Positions 25,816-35,783 of a stretch of DNA of 64,000 nt are shown one piece after another. The stretch's first letter is position 1. Every line of letters begins with the position of its first letter. Under the pieces are notes generated by a model. The model worked only from the letters and a program-made list of their open reading frames with translations. It was not told the DNA's origin and did not search any database. The position numbers and the translations under genes are program-made. The stretch lies in the NCBI RefSeq assembly GCF_030704825.1, contig NZ_JAUYNX010000015.1:78687-142686 (forward strand), given 5' to 3'. The DNA is from Brevundimonas sp. (GTDB lineage Bacteria > Pseudomonadota > Alphaproteobacteria > Caulobacterales > Caulobacteraceae).

Positions 25816-25922
25816 GCAGCAGGCTCCGGTGGGGAGGTGGAAGGAGCGCTCCTCATCCCATCGTCAAGCTTGGCTGTCCCGTTACTTCGGCGTCAGGTGC
25901 ATGAACGCTGGATGAACCGGCC

Positions 25923-26726
25923 TCAGTCCCGCGTGGCGATCATCATGTAGTTGATCCCGGCGTCGTCCGATTCGCTCCAGCGATCCGTGAACGGATCCCA
26001 GGTCAGACCATACGGTCCGCGCACCGCCACCGGCTCCTGCGACAGCATCAGGCGGATCTCGTCGGGCTTCAGGAACTGGCGCCAGTCGTGGGTTCCGGCC
26101 GGCACCCAGCGCAGGACGTATTCCGCCGCGATCTTTCCCAGGGCCAGCGACTTCAGCGTCCGGTTCAGGGTCGCCACGATCATCATCCCGCCCGGCTTCA
26201 CCATCCGCGAACAGGCGCGGATGAAGGCCTCGGGATCGGCCACGTGCTCGATCACCTCCAAGGTCAGGACCACGTCGAACGGCCCGGCCCCTTCGGCCTC
26301 CATCTGTTCGACGGTCGCGGCGTGCCAGGCGATGTCGAGGCCCTGCTGTTCGGCGTGCGCCCGGGCCGTGCCGATGTTCTCGGCCGAGGCGTCGATCGCG
26401 GTGACGGCGAAGCCCAGCCGCCGCATGGGTTCGGCGATCAGACCGCCGCCGCAGCCGATGTCCAGCAGGGTCAGGCCCGCGAACGGCGCCCGCGCCTTCA
26501 CGTCCCGACCGAACCGCTCCGCCGCCCGGTCGCGGACGAAGGCCAGTCGGGCCGGATTGAATTTGTGCAGCGGCGCGAACGGCCCGCGCGCGTCCCACCA
26601 TTCCGCAGCCTGGGCCGAAAAGCGCGCCACGTCGGCGGGATCGATCGACGGTCCCCGCGCCTGATCGCTGGAATCCGGGCTGCTTTGGGGTTTGCGCGCC
26701 GATACCGTGTCGTTAGAAGCGGCCAT
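25923..26726 (-). CDS. ubiG: Ubiquinone biosynthesis O-methyltransferase UbiG
   Basis: A 267-residue SAM-dependent methyltransferase that performs both O-methylations of ubiquinone synthesis. Seen: [32 protein letters not shown], motif [55 protein letters not shown] and [16 protein letters not shown]. All are diagnostic of UbiG. About 25 extra residues precede the core. It diverges from lysC with start codons 55 bases apart, an arrangement I recall from other Alphaproteobacteria. Confidence 0.96.
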   Translation of the reverse strand: MAASNDTVSARKPQSSPDSSDQARGPSIDPADVARFSAQAAEWWDARGPFAPLHKFNPARLAFVRDRAAERFGRDVKARAPFAGLTLLDIGCGGGLIAEPMRRLGFAVTAIDASAENIGTARAHAEQQGLDIAWHAATVEQMEAEGAGPFDVVLTLEVIEHVADPEAFIRACSRMVKPGGMMIVATLNRTLKSLALGKIAAEYVLRWVPAGTHDWRQFLKPDEIRLMLSQEPVAVRGPYGLTWDPFTDRWSESDDAGINYMMIATRD

Positions 26727-26781
26727 GGGCCGAGGGATGAACCCGCGCGGCCTTCCACGCAAGACGGGGCGACACGGCACG

Positions 26782-28056
26782 ATGACGCGGCCAGCTACGA
26801 CGCGACTGGTGATGAAGTTCGGCGGCACGTCCATGGGCGACCTCGAGCGCATCCGCCGCGCCGCCCGCATCGTCGCCGCCGAGGCCGCCAGCGGCAAACA
26901 GGTCGCCGTCGTCGTCTCGGCCATGGCCGGCAAGACCAACGAGCTGGTGGCCTGGACCGACGGCGCCGGCCGGCCCGCACAGGGGATCGAACTGTCCGAC
27001 GACGAATACGACGTGGTCGTCGCCTCGGGCGAACAGGTCACCGCCGGCTTGCTGGCCCTGACCCTGCGCAACATGGGCCTCAACGCCCGCACCTGGATGG
27101 GCTGGCAGATCCCCATCCTGACCGACGACGCCCACGGCCGCGCGCGCATCGACGACGTGCCCGGCGAGGTCCTAGGCGCCGCCATGGACAAGGGCGAGAT
27201 CGCCGTCGTCCCCGGCTTCCAGGGCGTCAGCCGCTCGGGCCGGATCACCACCCTGGGCCGGGGCGGTTCCGACACGTCTGCGGTCGCTGTGGCCGCCGCC
27301 CTGGACTGCCCGTGCGACATCTACACAGACGTCGACGGCGTCTACACCACCGACCCCCGCATCGAGAGCCGGGCCCGCCGCCTCGAGAAAATCTCCTACG
27401 AAGAGATGCTGGAGATGGCCTCGCTGGGGGCCAAGGTGCTGCAGACGCGCTCGGTCGAACTGGCCATGGCCAAACAGGTGCCGCTGCGCGTGCTATCCAG
27501 CTTCATCGAACCCGACGAGAACGGCGCCCTGCCCGTCAATGCCGGCACCCTGATCTGCGACGAGGAGGAAATCGTGGAAAAACGCATCGTGTCCGGCGTC
27601 ACCATGAGCCGTGACGAGGCCCGCATCACCCTGTTGGGCCTGTCCGACCGGGTCGAGGCGCCCGCCGACGTCTTCACCCGGCTGGCCGAGGCCAACGTCA
27701 ACGTGGACATGATCGTGCAGTCGCAGGCGCGCAGCGAGGGGGCGGTCAACCTGACCTTCACCACGGGCCGCCGGGACGCCGCCCGCGCCGCCGAGCTGAT
27801 GCGCGCGGCCCAGCACCAGATCGGCTTCGAGGAGCTGCGCGTCGACGAGGATGTGGCCAAGGTTTCGGTCGTCGGCGTCGGCATGCGCAGCCATGCGGGC
27901 GTGGCCCAGACCATGTTCCGGGCCCTCGCCGACAAAGGGGTGAAATTCCAGGCCATCTCGACCTCCGAGATCAAGATCAGCGTCCTGATCGACGCGGCCT
28001 ATGCGGAACTGGCCGTTCGCGCGCTTCACGCGGCCTACGGTCTCGAAACCGTCTGA
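26782..28056 (+). CDS. lysC: Aspartate kinase
   Basis: A 424-residue aspartokinase, the first step of the lysine, threonine, methionine and diaminopimelate pathways. Seen: [13 protein letters not shown] at the N-terminus, [33 protein letters not shown] in the kinase domain, then two ACT domains (about 265-424) that bind the feedback inhibitor. Starts further upstream exist in frame (26692, 26725) but would overlap or abut ubiG and are foreign to the family. The DUF3147 gene overlaps its stop as ATGA and ptsP follows, suggesting one transcript. Confidence 0.96.
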   Translation: MTRPATTRLVMKFGGTSMGDLERIRRAARIVAAEAASGKQVAVVVSAMAGKTNELVAWTDGAGRPAQGIELSDDEYDVVVASGEQVTAGLLALTLRNMGLNARTWMGWQIPILTDDAHGRARIDDVPGEVLGAAMDKGEIAVVPGFQGVSRSGRITTLGRGGSDTSAVAVAAALDCPCDIYTDVDGVYTTDPRIESRARRLEKISYEEMLEMASLGAKVLQTRSVELAMAKQVPLRVLSSFIEPDENGALPVNAGTLICDEEEIVEKRIVSGVTMSRDEARITLLGLSDRVEAPADVFTRLAEANVNVDMIVQSQARSEGAVNLTFTTGRRDAARAAELMRAAQHQIGFEELRVDEDVAKVSVVGVGMRSHAGVAQTMFRALADKGVKFQAISTSEIKISVLIDAAYAELAVRALHAAYGLETV

Positions 28057-28406
28057 TGCTGTACGGGGTCATCAAGGCCCTGCTCTCCGGCCTTCTGGTG
28101 GGGCTGGTGTCCGAGACGGCGCGCCGCAACGCCGCGCTCGGCGCCCTGTTCGCCTCCCTGCCGCTCGTCTCGGTGCTGGGCATGATCTGGCTGTGGCGCG
28201 ACACTCGCGACTCCGCCCGCCTGGCCGATCATGCGCAGGCGACCTTCTGGTATGTGCTCCCGTCCCTGCCCATGTTCCTGCTGATCCCCGCGCTGTTGCG
28301 TCGGGGCGTCGGCTTCTGGCCCGCCCTTCTCGCCGGGTGCGCGCTGACGGTAGTCCTGTATGGTGTAACCGTAGCCGTCGCAGCGCGCGTCGGCGTCAGA
28401 CTGTAG
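28056..28406 (+). CDS. DUF3147 family membrane protein
   Basis: A 116-residue integral membrane protein with four hydrophobic segments (VIKALLSGLLVGLVSE, ALGALFASLPLVSVLGMIWLW, FWYVLPSLPMFLLIPALLRRG, WPALLAGCALTVVLYGVTVAVAA). It matches the DUF3147 type, unknown function. The start overlaps the lysC stop by one base (ATGA) and ptsP begins 9 bases after its stop, so it is translationally coupled within the lysC-ptsP unit. Confidence 0.85.
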   Translation: MLYGVIKALLSGLLVGLVSETARRNAALGALFASLPLVSVLGMIWLWRDTRDSARLADHAQATFWYVLPSLPMFLLIPALLRRGVGFWPALLAGCALTVVLYGVTVAVAARVGVRL

Positions 28407-28415
28407 GGCGACGGC

Positions 28416-30683
28416 ATGCCGGTGGGCGGATTGACGACGAGGGGGCCGCGGAACCTCCTTCGCCAGATCCGCGAGGCCATGGCCGGGGCGGCGCCGGCCC
28501 AGGATCGCCTCGACATGGTGGTTCGCACCATCGCCCAGTCGATGGTGGCCGAGGTCTGCTCCATCTATCTGCGCCGCGCTTCCGGCGAACTGGAACTGTT
28601 CGCCACCCAGGGCCTGAACCCCGCCGCCGTGCACAAGACCCGGCTGAACCCCGGTGAGGGTCTGGTCGGCGAGGTCGCCCGCCTGGCGCAGCCGATCAGT
28701 CTGTCGGACGCGCCGTCCCATCCCAGCTTCGCCTATCGCCCCGAGACCGGCGAGGATCCGTATCACGCCTTCCTCGGCGCGCCCCTGCTGCGCGGCGGCC
28801 GGGCGATCGGCGTTCTGGTCGTCCAGAACCGCTCCGAGCGGCGCTACGACGAGGAGGAGGTCGAGGACATCCAGACCATCGCCATGGTCCTGGCCGAGAC
28901 CGTGGCCTCGGGCGAACTGCTGGCCCAGGACGAACTGCGCGACATCGAGGTGGCGCCGCACCGGCCCGAACGGCTCAAGGGCCAGCGCTTCGCCGAAGGC
29001 CTGGCCTACGGCCGCGTCGTGCTGCACGAGGCCCCGGTCCCGCCCGAGAACCTGCTGGCCGAGGATCCGCAGGTCGAGGAAGTCCGCCTGCGCGAGGCCC
29101 TGGTCGGGCTCAAGGCCAATATCGATTCCCTGCTGGAAGGCGGTCAGGGCAAGCTGGCGGGCATCTCGTTCGAGGTGCTCGAAACCTACCGGATGTTCGC
29201 CGACGACCGGGGCTGGAACCGGTCGCTGGAGGAGGCGGTGCGCACCGGCCTGACCGCCGAGGCCGCCGTCGACCGCGTCCGCAACGAGCACCGGGCCCGC
29301 TTCGCCAAGGCGCGCGACCCCTACATCAAGGAGCGGCTGCACGACTTCGAGGATCTGGCCAACAGGCTGCTGCGTGTCCTGGCGGGCGACAAGCCCGGCG
29401 AGCGCGACCTGCCCGACGACGCCATCCTGGTGGCCCGCAACCTCGGCCCCGCCGACCTGCTGGAATATCCCCGCCACAAGCTGAGGGGCCTGCTTCTCGA
29501 AGAAGGGTCGGCAGCCAGCCACGCCGCCATCGTCGCCCGTGCGCTTCAGATTCCCTGCGTCGGCCGGTTGATGGGCCTGCGCGATCGCCTGTCCGAAGGC
29601 GACCTGGTCATCGTCGACGGCGAGACCGGCGAGACCTATCTGCGCCCTCGTCCGGACATGCTGGCCGCCGTCCAGTCGCGCATGGAGGTCCGCAGCGAAC
29701 GTCAGGCCGAGTTCGCCCGGCTGCGCGACGTCCCCGCGGTCACTGCGGACGGGACCCGCGTCACCCTGCTGACCAACGCCGGCCTCGCCGTCGACCTGGA
29801 GAACCTCGACGCCACGGGGGCCGAGGGCATCGGCCTGTTCCGCACCGAATTCCAGTTCATGGTCTCCGAGGAACTGCCCCGCCTCGACAGCCAGACCGCC
29901 CTGTACAGCCTGGTGCTGGACGCCGCCGGCGACCGCCCGGTCATCTTCCGCACGCTCGATATCGGCGGCGACAAGGTCCTGCCCTATCTGGAGACCGAGC
30001 GGGAAGAGAATCCGGCCCTCGGCCGCCGCGCCATCCGGTTGGGCCTCGACCGCCCCGGGCTGCTGAGGTTGCAGGTGCGGGCCCTGCTGACCGCGGCCGC
30101 CGGGCGCGAGTTGCGGGTCATGTTCCCGATGATCGCCACGGTCGACGAGTTCCGCGCCGCGCGCGACCTGGTCGACGTCGAATGCACCTGGGCGAAGCGC
30201 CGGGGCCGGGCCCTGCCCGCCCTGCTGCGCGTCGGGGCCATGATCGAATGCCCCAGCCTGCTGTGGCACCTGGACGCGCTTCTGCCCCTGACCGATTTCG
30301 TCTCGGTCGGCACCAACGACCTGTTCCAGTACATGTTCGCCGCCGACCGCACCAATCCGCTTGTGTCGGATCGCTACGATCCGCTGTCGCCCCCGGCGCT
30401 CCGGGCCCTCGCCGAGATCCAGAAGCGATGCGCCGACACCGGCACGCCGGTCTCGGTCTGCGGGGAGATGGCAGGCCGGCCGCTGGAGGCCTTCGCCCTG
30501 CTGACCCTGGGCTATACCCGGCTGTCGGCGCCCGCCGGCGGCGTCGGCCCGGTCAAGCGGATGATCCTGTCGGCGGACCTGCCGGCCGCCCGCCGCGGCA
30601 TGGCCAACCTGCTGGGATCGTCCGCCGGCTCGATCCGGGGCGAACTGGAATCCCTGGCCCGAAAATTGAACGTCGCGATCTGA
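28416..30683 (+). CDS. ptsP: Phosphoenolpyruvate-protein phosphotransferase PtsP (EI-Ntr)
   Basis: A 755-residue enzyme I of the nitrogen-type PTS. Order: N-terminal GAF domain (about 20-165, starting RDxMAGAAPAQDRLDMVV-like sequence and EVCSIYLRRASGELELFATQG), enzyme-I N domain, phosphohistidine domain with GSAASHAAIVARAL (His369), and the PEP-binding barrel with ATGAEGIGLFRTEFQFM, DIGGDKVLPY, SVGTNDLFQYMFAADR and CGEMAGRP carrying the catalytic Cys. It passes phosphate from PEP to NPr and EIIA-Ntr, linking nitrogen and stringent signals. Partners are not in this window. Last gene of the lysC unit. Confidence 0.96.
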   Translation: MPVGGLTTRGPRNLLRQIREAMAGAAPAQDRLDMVVRTIAQSMVAEVCSIYLRRASGELELFATQGLNPAAVHKTRLNPGEGLVGEVARLAQPISLSDAPSHPSFAYRPETGEDPYHAFLGAPLLRGGRAIGVLVVQNRSERRYDEEEVEDIQTIAMVLAETVASGELLAQDELRDIEVAPHRPERLKGQRFAEGLAYGRVVLHEAPVPPENLLAEDPQVEEVRLREALVGLKANIDSLLEGGQGKLAGISFEVLETYRMFADDRGWNRSLEEAVRTGLTAEAAVDRVRNEHRARFAKARDPYIKERLHDFEDLANRLLRVLAGDKPGERDLPDDAILVARNLGPADLLEYPRHKLRGLLLEEGSAASHAAIVARALQIPCVGRLMGLRDRLSEGDLVIVDGETGETYLRPRPDMLAAVQSRMEVRSERQAEFARLRDVPAVTADGTRVTLLTNAGLAVDLENLDATGAEGIGLFRTEFQFMVSEELPRLDSQTALYSLVLDAAGDRPVIFRTLDIGGDKVLPYLETEREENPALGRRAIRLGLDRPGLLRLQVRALLTAAAGRELRVMFPMIATVDEFRAARDLVDVECTWAKRRGRALPALLRVGAMIECPSLLWHLDALLPLTDFVSVGTNDLFQYMFAADRTNPLVSDRYDPLSPPALRALAEIQKRCADTGTPVSVCGEMAGRPLEAFALLTLGYTRLSAPAGGVGPVKRMILSADLPAARRGMANLLGSSAGSIRGELESLARKLNVAI

Positions 30684-30746
30684 ACCGTCCCGGTCCGATA
30701 CGGCCCGTGATGCCTAACAAATCGTTGATCGGTCGACTCAAATGAG

Positions 30747-30755
30747 TTATCCACA
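30747..30755 (+). promoter_or_regulatory. Perfect DnaA-box 9-mer upstream of rodZ
   Basis: TTATCCACA, the consensus DnaA box (TTATNCACA). It is single, in a 196-base gap between ptsP and the chosen rodZ start, with GANTC sites at 30735-30739 (GACTC) and 30856-30860 (GAGTC). Binding by DnaA and CcrM control are possible but unproven. Confidence 0.45.
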
Positions 30756-30879
30756 AGGCGGAACCGGGTGGTCTGCGGGGGCAGGCCCGAACTGTCATCC
30801 CGATATGATACAGGCCCCGGGTTCGAGTACGGCGTCGCGCGAGGAATCCTCTCGCGAGTCGAGTGTGGGGTCAGGCGTA

Positions 30880-31977
30880 ATGGCGCTGGATACGGGGAAC
30901 AGCCCCGAAGAGCTTGGAGCTCATCCAGACTGGAGGGATGTCGTTCCTTCCGTCACCGATGCGCCGACTCTGGGCGACGGCCTGCGCATCGCCCGGGAGC
31001 ACGCCGGCCGGTCGCTGGCCGAGCTGTCCAGCCTCACGCGCGTTCCGGCCCGCTATCTGACGGCGCTGGAACAGAACGACTTCTCCACCCTGCCCAACCG
31101 GGTCTTCTCGATCGGCTATGTGCGCGCCTACGCCGGCGCCCTGGGTCTGGACGAGCAGCTGGCGGTCGAGCGGTTCAAACGCGAGAGCCCCGACCCCTCC
31201 GTGCCGCTGCAGGCCCCTGTCGGCGTCGCATTCGAAGAGGTGAAGCGCTATTCGCCCCGCCTGATCGCCGCCGGCCTGGCCCTGGTCGTGGCCGTGGTCG
31301 GCTGGAACGTCTTCCAGCGCGTCAGCCTGATGCGGGCGCCGCAACCGTCCGACATCGCAGCCATTCCCGAAAGCTGGACCCTCGGCGCCGTGCCGGGCCA
31401 GTCGGCCTCGCTGCGCCTGACCGCCCCGCGCCCCGCGCCCCCGGACCAGACCATTCCGGCCCTGTACATCACCCCGGGGCTGGAAGCCGAGCTGACCGGC
31501 CTCGATCCGGCCTCGCCCGAAGCCCTCGCCGCCGCGGCCGCCAGCGCGCCGCCGGTGCAGCGCGCCTTCAATCCCCGCGGCGCCATCTACGGCGCCTCCG
31601 CCAGCGCCTCCCAGGTGGTCCTTCAGGCGCGCAAATCGGCCTATCTGGTGGTGCGCATCGGCGACGGCACCACCCTGTTCGCGCGCCAGCTCGCCGCGGG
31701 CGACGCCTGGCGGGCCCCGGCCGGCGTGTCGGCCACCCTCGACGTCTCGGATCCGACGGCCTTCGACGTCTATCTGAACGGCGAGCACAGCGGCTCCCTG
31801 CAGGCGGCCCAGACCTCCCTGGCCCAGCTCAACACCCGCGCCCAGGCCTTGGGCCGTCAGGCCGCCGCCGAGGTCGCCGCCCGCACCGAGGCCGCCCGCG
31901 CCGCCGCCGTCCAAGCCCAGGCCCAACTCCAGGCCGCCTCCGTCCAGAGCGCCGTCGTCAACGTCACGGGCGGCTGA
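30880..31977 (+). CDS. rodZ: RodZ-like cytoskeletal protein (HTH_25 + DUF4115)
   Basis: A 365-residue bitopic membrane protein. A Cro-type helix-turn-helix (about 31-100: [53 protein letters not shown]) faces the cytoplasm, one transmembrane helix lies at 127-146 ([20 protein letters not shown]), and a DUF4115-like domain follows ([19 protein letters not shown] to the [10 protein letters not shown] region), ending in an Ala/Gln coiled stretch. RodZ couples MreB to the elongasome. The frame is open to ATG 30742, but the extra 46 residues look non-conserved and that ATG almost touches a DnaA box; I prefer 30880. ispG follows 56 bases downstream. Confidence 0.9.
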   Translation: MALDTGNSPEELGAHPDWRDVVPSVTDAPTLGDGLRIAREHAGRSLAELSSLTRVPARYLTALEQNDFSTLPNRVFSIGYVRAYAGALGLDEQLAVERFKRESPDPSVPLQAPVGVAFEEVKRYSPRLIAAGLALVVAVVGWNVFQRVSLMRAPQPSDIAAIPESWTLGAVPGQSASLRLTAPRPAPPDQTIPALYITPGLEAELTGLDPASPEALAAAAASAPPVQRAFNPRGAIYGASASASQVVLQARKSAYLVVRIGDGTTLFARQLAAGDAWRAPAGVSATLDVSDPTAFDVYLNGEHSGSLQAAQTSLAQLNTRAQALGRQAAAEVAARTEAARAAAVQAQAQLQAASVQSAVVNVTGG

Positions 31978-32033
31978 TTGCGACACCGCCCGTCGTGGCC
32001 ATGCCGCAATCGAAGGCCTATGCTGGAGGCCTC

Positions 32034-33173
32034 ATGAGCGCTGACCTTTCTCACATTCGCCCGTGGCGCCATATCGAGCGCCGCCAGAGCCGCCAGATCA
32101 TGGTCGGGAGCGTGCCCGTGGGCGGCGGCGCCCCGATCAGCGTCCAGTCGATGACCAATACGCCGACCTCGGACGCGGCGGCGACCCTCGACCAGATCCG
32201 CCAGCTGGAAGAGGCCGGGGCCGACATCGTCCGCGTCTCCTGCCCCGACGAGGAGTCCACCGCCGCCTTCCGCACCATCGCCCGCGAGTCCAGGGTCCCG
32301 CTCGTCGCCGACATCCATTTTCACTACAAACGGGGCATCGAGGCGGCCCAGGCCGGCGCCGCCTGTCTGCGCATCAACCCGGGCAACATCGGTTCGCCCG
32401 ACCGCGTGCGCGAGGTCATCCAGGCCGCCAGGGACCACGGCTGCTCGATGCGCATCGGCGTCAACGCCGGCTCGCTGGAGAAGGAACTGCTGGAGAAATA
32501 CGGGGAGCCCTGTCCCGAGGCCATGGTCGAGAGCGCGCTCAGCCACGCCCGGATCCTGCAGGATCACGACTTCCACGAGTTCAAGATTTCGGTGAAGGCC
32601 TCCGACCCCTTCCTGACCGTCGCCGCCTACCAGCAACTGGCCGAGGCCATCGACTGCCCCCTGCACCTCGGCGTCACCGAGGCCGGCCCGCTGCGCTCGG
32701 GCACGATCAAGTCCGCCATCGGCATGGGCAACATGCTGTGGGCCGGCATCGGCGACACCATCCGCGTCTCCCTCGCCGCCGATCCGGTGGAAGAGATCAA
32801 GGTCGGCTTCGACATCCTCAAATCGTTGGGTCTGCGCCACCGCGGGGTCAACATCATCGCCTGCCCGTCCTGCGCGCGTCAGGGCTTCAACGTGATCGAG
32901 ACCGTCGGCATCCTGGAAGAGAAGCTGGCCCATGTGACCACGCCGATGTCGCTGTCGATCATCGGCTGCGTCGTCAACGGCCCGGGCGAGGCCCTCTACA
33001 CCGACGTCGGCTTCACCGGCGGCGGCGCCGGCTCGGGCATGGTCTATGTCAACGGCAAGATGGCCCACAAACAGCACAACGACGGCATGATCGATCACAT
33101 CGTCGACCTGGTCGAACGCAAGGCCGCCGAACTGGACGCCGCGCGGAACGCCGCCCTCGAAGCCGCCGAGTGA
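32034..33173 (+). CDS. ispG: 4-hydroxy-3-methylbut-2-enyl-diphosphate synthase IspG
   Basis: A 379-residue IspG (GcpE), the penultimate enzyme of the MEP isoprenoid pathway, using a [4Fe-4S] cluster and flavodoxin. Seen: [44 protein letters not shown], and the cluster ligands C277-P-S-C280 and C312 in [12 protein letters not shown]. The ATG follows GGAGGCCTC. It lies behind rodZ on the same strand, a pairing common in proteobacteria; the GST gene starts one base after its stop. Confidence 0.97.
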   Translation: MSADLSHIRPWRHIERRQSRQIMVGSVPVGGGAPISVQSMTNTPTSDAAATLDQIRQLEEAGADIVRVSCPDEESTAAFRTIARESRVPLVADIHFHYKRGIEAAQAGAACLRINPGNIGSPDRVREVIQAARDHGCSMRIGVNAGSLEKELLEKYGEPCPEAMVESALSHARILQDHDFHEFKISVKASDPFLTVAAYQQLAEAIDCPLHLGVTEAGPLRSGTIKSAIGMGNMLWAGIGDTIRVSLAADPVEEIKVGFDILKSLGLRHRGVNIIACPSCARQGFNVIETVGILEEKLAHVTTPMSLSIIGCVVNGPGEALYTDVGFTGGGAGSGMVYVNGKMAHKQHNDGMIDHIVDLVERKAAELDAARNAALEAAE

Positions 33174-33174
33174 C

Positions 33175-33771
33175 ATGAAACTCTACATCACCGCACCGTC
33201 CCCCTACGCCCGCAAATGCCGCATCGTCGCCCGCGAGAAGGGCCTGGCCAGCCGCATCGAGGAGATCGCGGTCGATCCCTATGCGAACGCGCCCGAACTG
33301 CTGGCCTCCAACCCCGTCGTCCAGGTCCCGACCCTGATCGCCGGGGACGGCCTGCCGATCAACGACAGCCCGGTGATCTGCGAATACCTCGACGGCCTCG
33401 GCTCCGGCCCGCGCCTGCTGCCCGCCGACGGCCCGGAACGGTTGCGCGTGCGGCGGCTGGAAACCCTCGGGAACCAGGCGCTGGAGATGGGGGTCAAACT
33501 GGTGCTGGAACTGCGCCGCCCCGAGCACGAACGGTCGCCGTCGTGGATCGACCGCTGGACCGGCAACATGGCCCGGGCGCTCGACGCCCTCGAGGCGGCC
33601 GCGCCGGATCCCGGCGGGATCGATATGGGCGTCATCACCGCCGGCGTCGCCGCGACCTGGATCGGCTTTCGGCACCCCGGCTTCGATCTGTCGACCCGTC
33701 GGCCCCGGCTGATGGCGCTGCAGGCGGCGCTCGAGGAACGGCCCAGCTTCGCGGAGACGCGCCCCGGTTGA
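33175..33771 (+). CDS. Glutathione S-transferase family protein
   Basis: A 198-residue GST. The thioredoxin-like N-domain shows MKLYITAPSPYARKCRIVARE with the SPYARK active-site loop (Ser near 9), VVQVPTLIAGDGLPINDSPVICEYLD, including the cis-Pro and the NDSPVI gamma-glutamyl-binding turn (usual ESxAI). The helical C-domain follows from about residue 85. Substrate unknown; such short bacterial GSTs act in detoxification or repair. It starts one base after the ispG stop and is surely co-transcribed. Confidence 0.92.
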   Translation: MKLYITAPSPYARKCRIVAREKGLASRIEEIAVDPYANAPELLASNPVVQVPTLIAGDGLPINDSPVICEYLDGLGSGPRLLPADGPERLRVRRLETLGNQALEMGVKLVLELRRPEHERSPSWIDRWTGNMARALDALEAAAPDPGGIDMGVITAGVAATWIGFRHPGFDLSTRRPRLMALQAALEERPSFAETRPG

Positions 33772-33871
33772 TTGGATCCGCCACTTTTTGGTGATTGACC
33801 GACCCGGCAGCCGCTGCCATCTAGCTGTTCAGGCTCGCCGGGGGGTGAGCTCTGTCTTCTTGGGGGCCATC

Positions 33872-34354
33872 ATGATTTCAAACCGTTATGCGCGCTTCGG
33901 CGTGCGCGCGCTCACGCTCGTCGGCGTGGCGCTTTCCCTGCCGGCCTGCGCCACCATCACGCGCGGCTCCAGCCAGGAGTTCACCGTCGAGAGCACGCCG
34001 CCCGGCGCCCGTGTCTCGACCTCGAACGGCTTCCAGTGCGACGCCACGCCCTGCACCTTCCGCATGCCGCGCAAGGACGAGTTCCGCGCCACCGTGTCGA
34101 TGGACGGCTACGCCACCCAGACGCACGACATCAAGAGCGGCATCTCCGGCAGCGGGGCCGCCGGCCTGGCCGGCAACGTCATCTTCGGCGGCGTGATCGG
34201 CGCCGTGGTCGACGGTTCGTCAGGCGCTCTGAACGACCTGACTCCCAACCCGCTGGTCGTGACCCTGCGCACCCCGGCGGAACAGGCGCGCTGGGACGCC
34301 GACCAGGCCGAGGCGTCGCGTCAGGCCGCCGCCGCCAGCGGACAACAGCCGTGA
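33872..34354 (+). CDS. PEGA-domain-like lipoprotein
   Basis: A 160-residue lipoprotein: leader ending LSLPAC with Cys26, then ATITRGSSQEFTVESTPPGARVSTSNGFQC and CTFRMPRKDEFRATVSMDGY, a PEGA-like beta unit as in carbohydrate- or wall-associated proteins. A glycine-rich stretch (GAAGLAGNVIFGGVIGAVVDG) may be a membrane-associated hairpin. The cysteine pair CDATPC may form a disulfide. The ATG at 33872 gives a proper signal peptide; upstream in-frame codons do not. Its stop overlaps the next lipoprotein gene (GTGA). Confidence 0.85.
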   Translation: MISNRYARFGVRALTLVGVALSLPACATITRGSSQEFTVESTPPGARVSTSNGFQCDATPCTFRMPRKDEFRATVSMDGYATQTHDIKSGISGSGAAGLAGNVIFGGVIGAVVDGSSGALNDLTPNPLVVTLRTPAEQARWDADQAEASRQAAAASGQQP

Positions 34355-34896
34355 ACGGCGTCCTCATCGCGCGGCGCCTCGCCGCCGTCGCCGCCGTCGC
34401 CGCCCTGATGGGCCTGACCGCCTGCGCCACCCCCTCGCGGCCCGAGGCGATGAGCCTCCCCGCCACGCCAGGTCTGACCGCGGCTGCGAGCGATCTCGGC
34501 TACAGGTCGGTGACCTCGGTGATCGTCAGCGGCGGCCGTGAAACCAATCCGATGTTTTCGGCCCAGGTTTCCAACGAGGACTTCAAGACCGCCCTCGAGG
34601 CCTCGCTCGACGCCGCCGGCTACATGGGCGCGGACGGTCCGCCGATGGTCGTGACGGCCAACATGATCGAGCTGAACCAACCGATGATGGGTCTGGACAT
34701 GTCCGTGACCAGCCGCATCCAGTACTCGGTGACCAGCGACGGCCGCGTGGTCTTCAATGACACGGTCGCCGCCACAGGCACCGCCACCATGGGCGAGGCT
34801 TTCGCCGGGGTCGAGCGGCTGCGTCTGGCCAACGAGAAGTCGATCAAGGAGAACATCAGACAGTTCCTGCAGCGGTTCCGCAGCACGGCGCGCTGA
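34351..34896 (+). CDS. Putative lipoprotein coupled to the PEGA-like gene
   Basis: A 181-residue protein with leader RRLAAVAAVAALMGLTAC and lipidation cysteine at 25. The mature part contains DLGYRSVTSVIVSGGRETNPMFSAQVSNEDFKTALE-type sequence and SRIQYSVTSDGRVVFNDTVAA, resembling small surface-composition lipoproteins in which a variable outer-membrane domain is predicted; I cannot name the family. It starts with GTG inside the preceding stop (GTGA), with no ribosome site of its own visible, so the two lipoproteins are probably made together and may interact. Confidence 0.8.
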   Translation: MNGVLIARRLAAVAAVAALMGLTACATPSRPEAMSLPATPGLTAAASDLGYRSVTSVIVSGGRETNPMFSAQVSNEDFKTALEASLDAAGYMGADGPPMVVTANMIELNQPMMGLDMSVTSRIQYSVTSDGRVVFNDTVAATGTATMGEAFAGVERLRLANEKSIKENIRQFLQRFRSTAR

Positions 34897-34903
34897 TGCG
34901 CGG

Positions 34904-34942
34904 GGCGGGATCGGCGAAAAGCCGGTCCCGCCTCTTTCCTTT
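34904..34942 (+). terminator. Intrinsic terminator after the lipoprotein pair
   Basis: Arms GGCGGGATCGGC (34904-34915) and GCCGGTCCCGCC (34921-34932) with a GAAAA loop, 11 of 12 paired, followed by the T-rich TCTTTCCTTT. It separates the plus-strand lipoproteins from the convergent TauE gene. Confidence 0.88.
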
Positions 34943-35721
34943 CAGGCCACCATTCCCGCCAGCTGCAATCCCTGGAAGCCCGCCAGCAGCAGCAATACCG
35001 CGCCGACCGCATAGGTCATCGCCTTTCTGGGCACCCGCTTGGCGATCAGCCCGGCGAAGGGCGCCGCAACCAGTCCGCCGACAACCAGACCGCCGACCGC
35101 CGTCGCATGGTTCTCCAGCGCCCCGGCGTCGGCCCAGTGACCGGTCATCAGCGCCCAGACGAAGGTGGCGCTGATGGCCACGGTCAGGAAGAACTCGGCC
35201 GTATTGGCCGTGCCGATGGCCCGGCGCGGCTCCTGCCCGGCCCCAACCAGGGTCGAGGACACGGTCGGTCCCCAGCCGCCCCCGCCGACGGCGTCGAGGA
35301 AGCCGCCGACCAGGCCCAGCGGCCAGGTGACCCATGACGGGATGTGGCGAAGCAGGATGTCATGGCCGGCCCGCCACAGGATGTAGAGGCCCATGACCCC
35401 CAGATAGGCGACCACGAACGGCTTGATGACGTCGCCCTCGATCCCGGTCAGCACATAGGCGCCGACGCAGCCGCCGATCACCCCGGCGACGGCCAGCGGC
35501 AGCAGCAGCCGCCAGTCCACGTTGCGATGCGCGATATGGCTGCCGGCCGAGGCGGCCGTGGTGAAGACCTCGGCCCCGTGGACGCTGGCCGAGGCCATGG
35601 CCGGCGGCACGCCGAAGGCCAGCAGAACCGACGACGAGATCACCCCATAGGCCATGCCCAGGGCGCCATCGACCGACTGGGCCACCACGCCGACGACGAA
35701 AAACAGCAGAAAGGTTTCCAT
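34942..35721 (-). CDS. Sulfite exporter TauE/SafE family protein
   Basis: A 259-residue membrane protein with about 8 hydrophobic segments. The TauE/SafE repeats are visible: LLFFVVGVVAQSVDGALGMAYGVISSSVLLAFGVPPAMASASVH and VTWPLGLVGGFLDAVGGGGWGPTVSSTLVGAGQEPRRAIGTANTAEF in the two halves (quoted loosely; key motifs are DGALGMAYG and DAVGGGGWGP). Members export sulfite or organosulfonates or act as unknown anion carriers. No sulfur genes are near. Stands alone between a convergent lipoprotein pair and a response regulator on the same strand. Confidence 0.9.
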   Translation of the reverse strand: METFLLFFVVGVVAQSVDGALGMAYGVISSSVLLAFGVPPAMASASVHGAEVFTTAASAGSHIAHRNVDWRLLLPLAVAGVIGGCVGAYVLTGIEGDVIKPFVVAYLGVMGLYILWRAGHDILLRHIPSWVTWPLGLVGGFLDAVGGGGWGPTVSSTLVGAGQEPRRAIGTANTAEFFLTVAISATFVWALMTGHWADAGALENHATAVGGLVVGGLVAAPFAGLIAKRVPRKAMTYAVGAVLLLLAGFQGLQLAGMVA

Positions 35722-35783
35722 TCAGTCCGATCGCACAGCCTGGCCTCGTTCCGCAAAGCTTTGCCGGGCCTTTGGTTGCGCCG

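Noticed and set aside
30810..30835. GGTTCGA resembling a tRNA T-loop
   Set aside because: No acceptor stem, anticodon arm or D-arm can be drawn around it.
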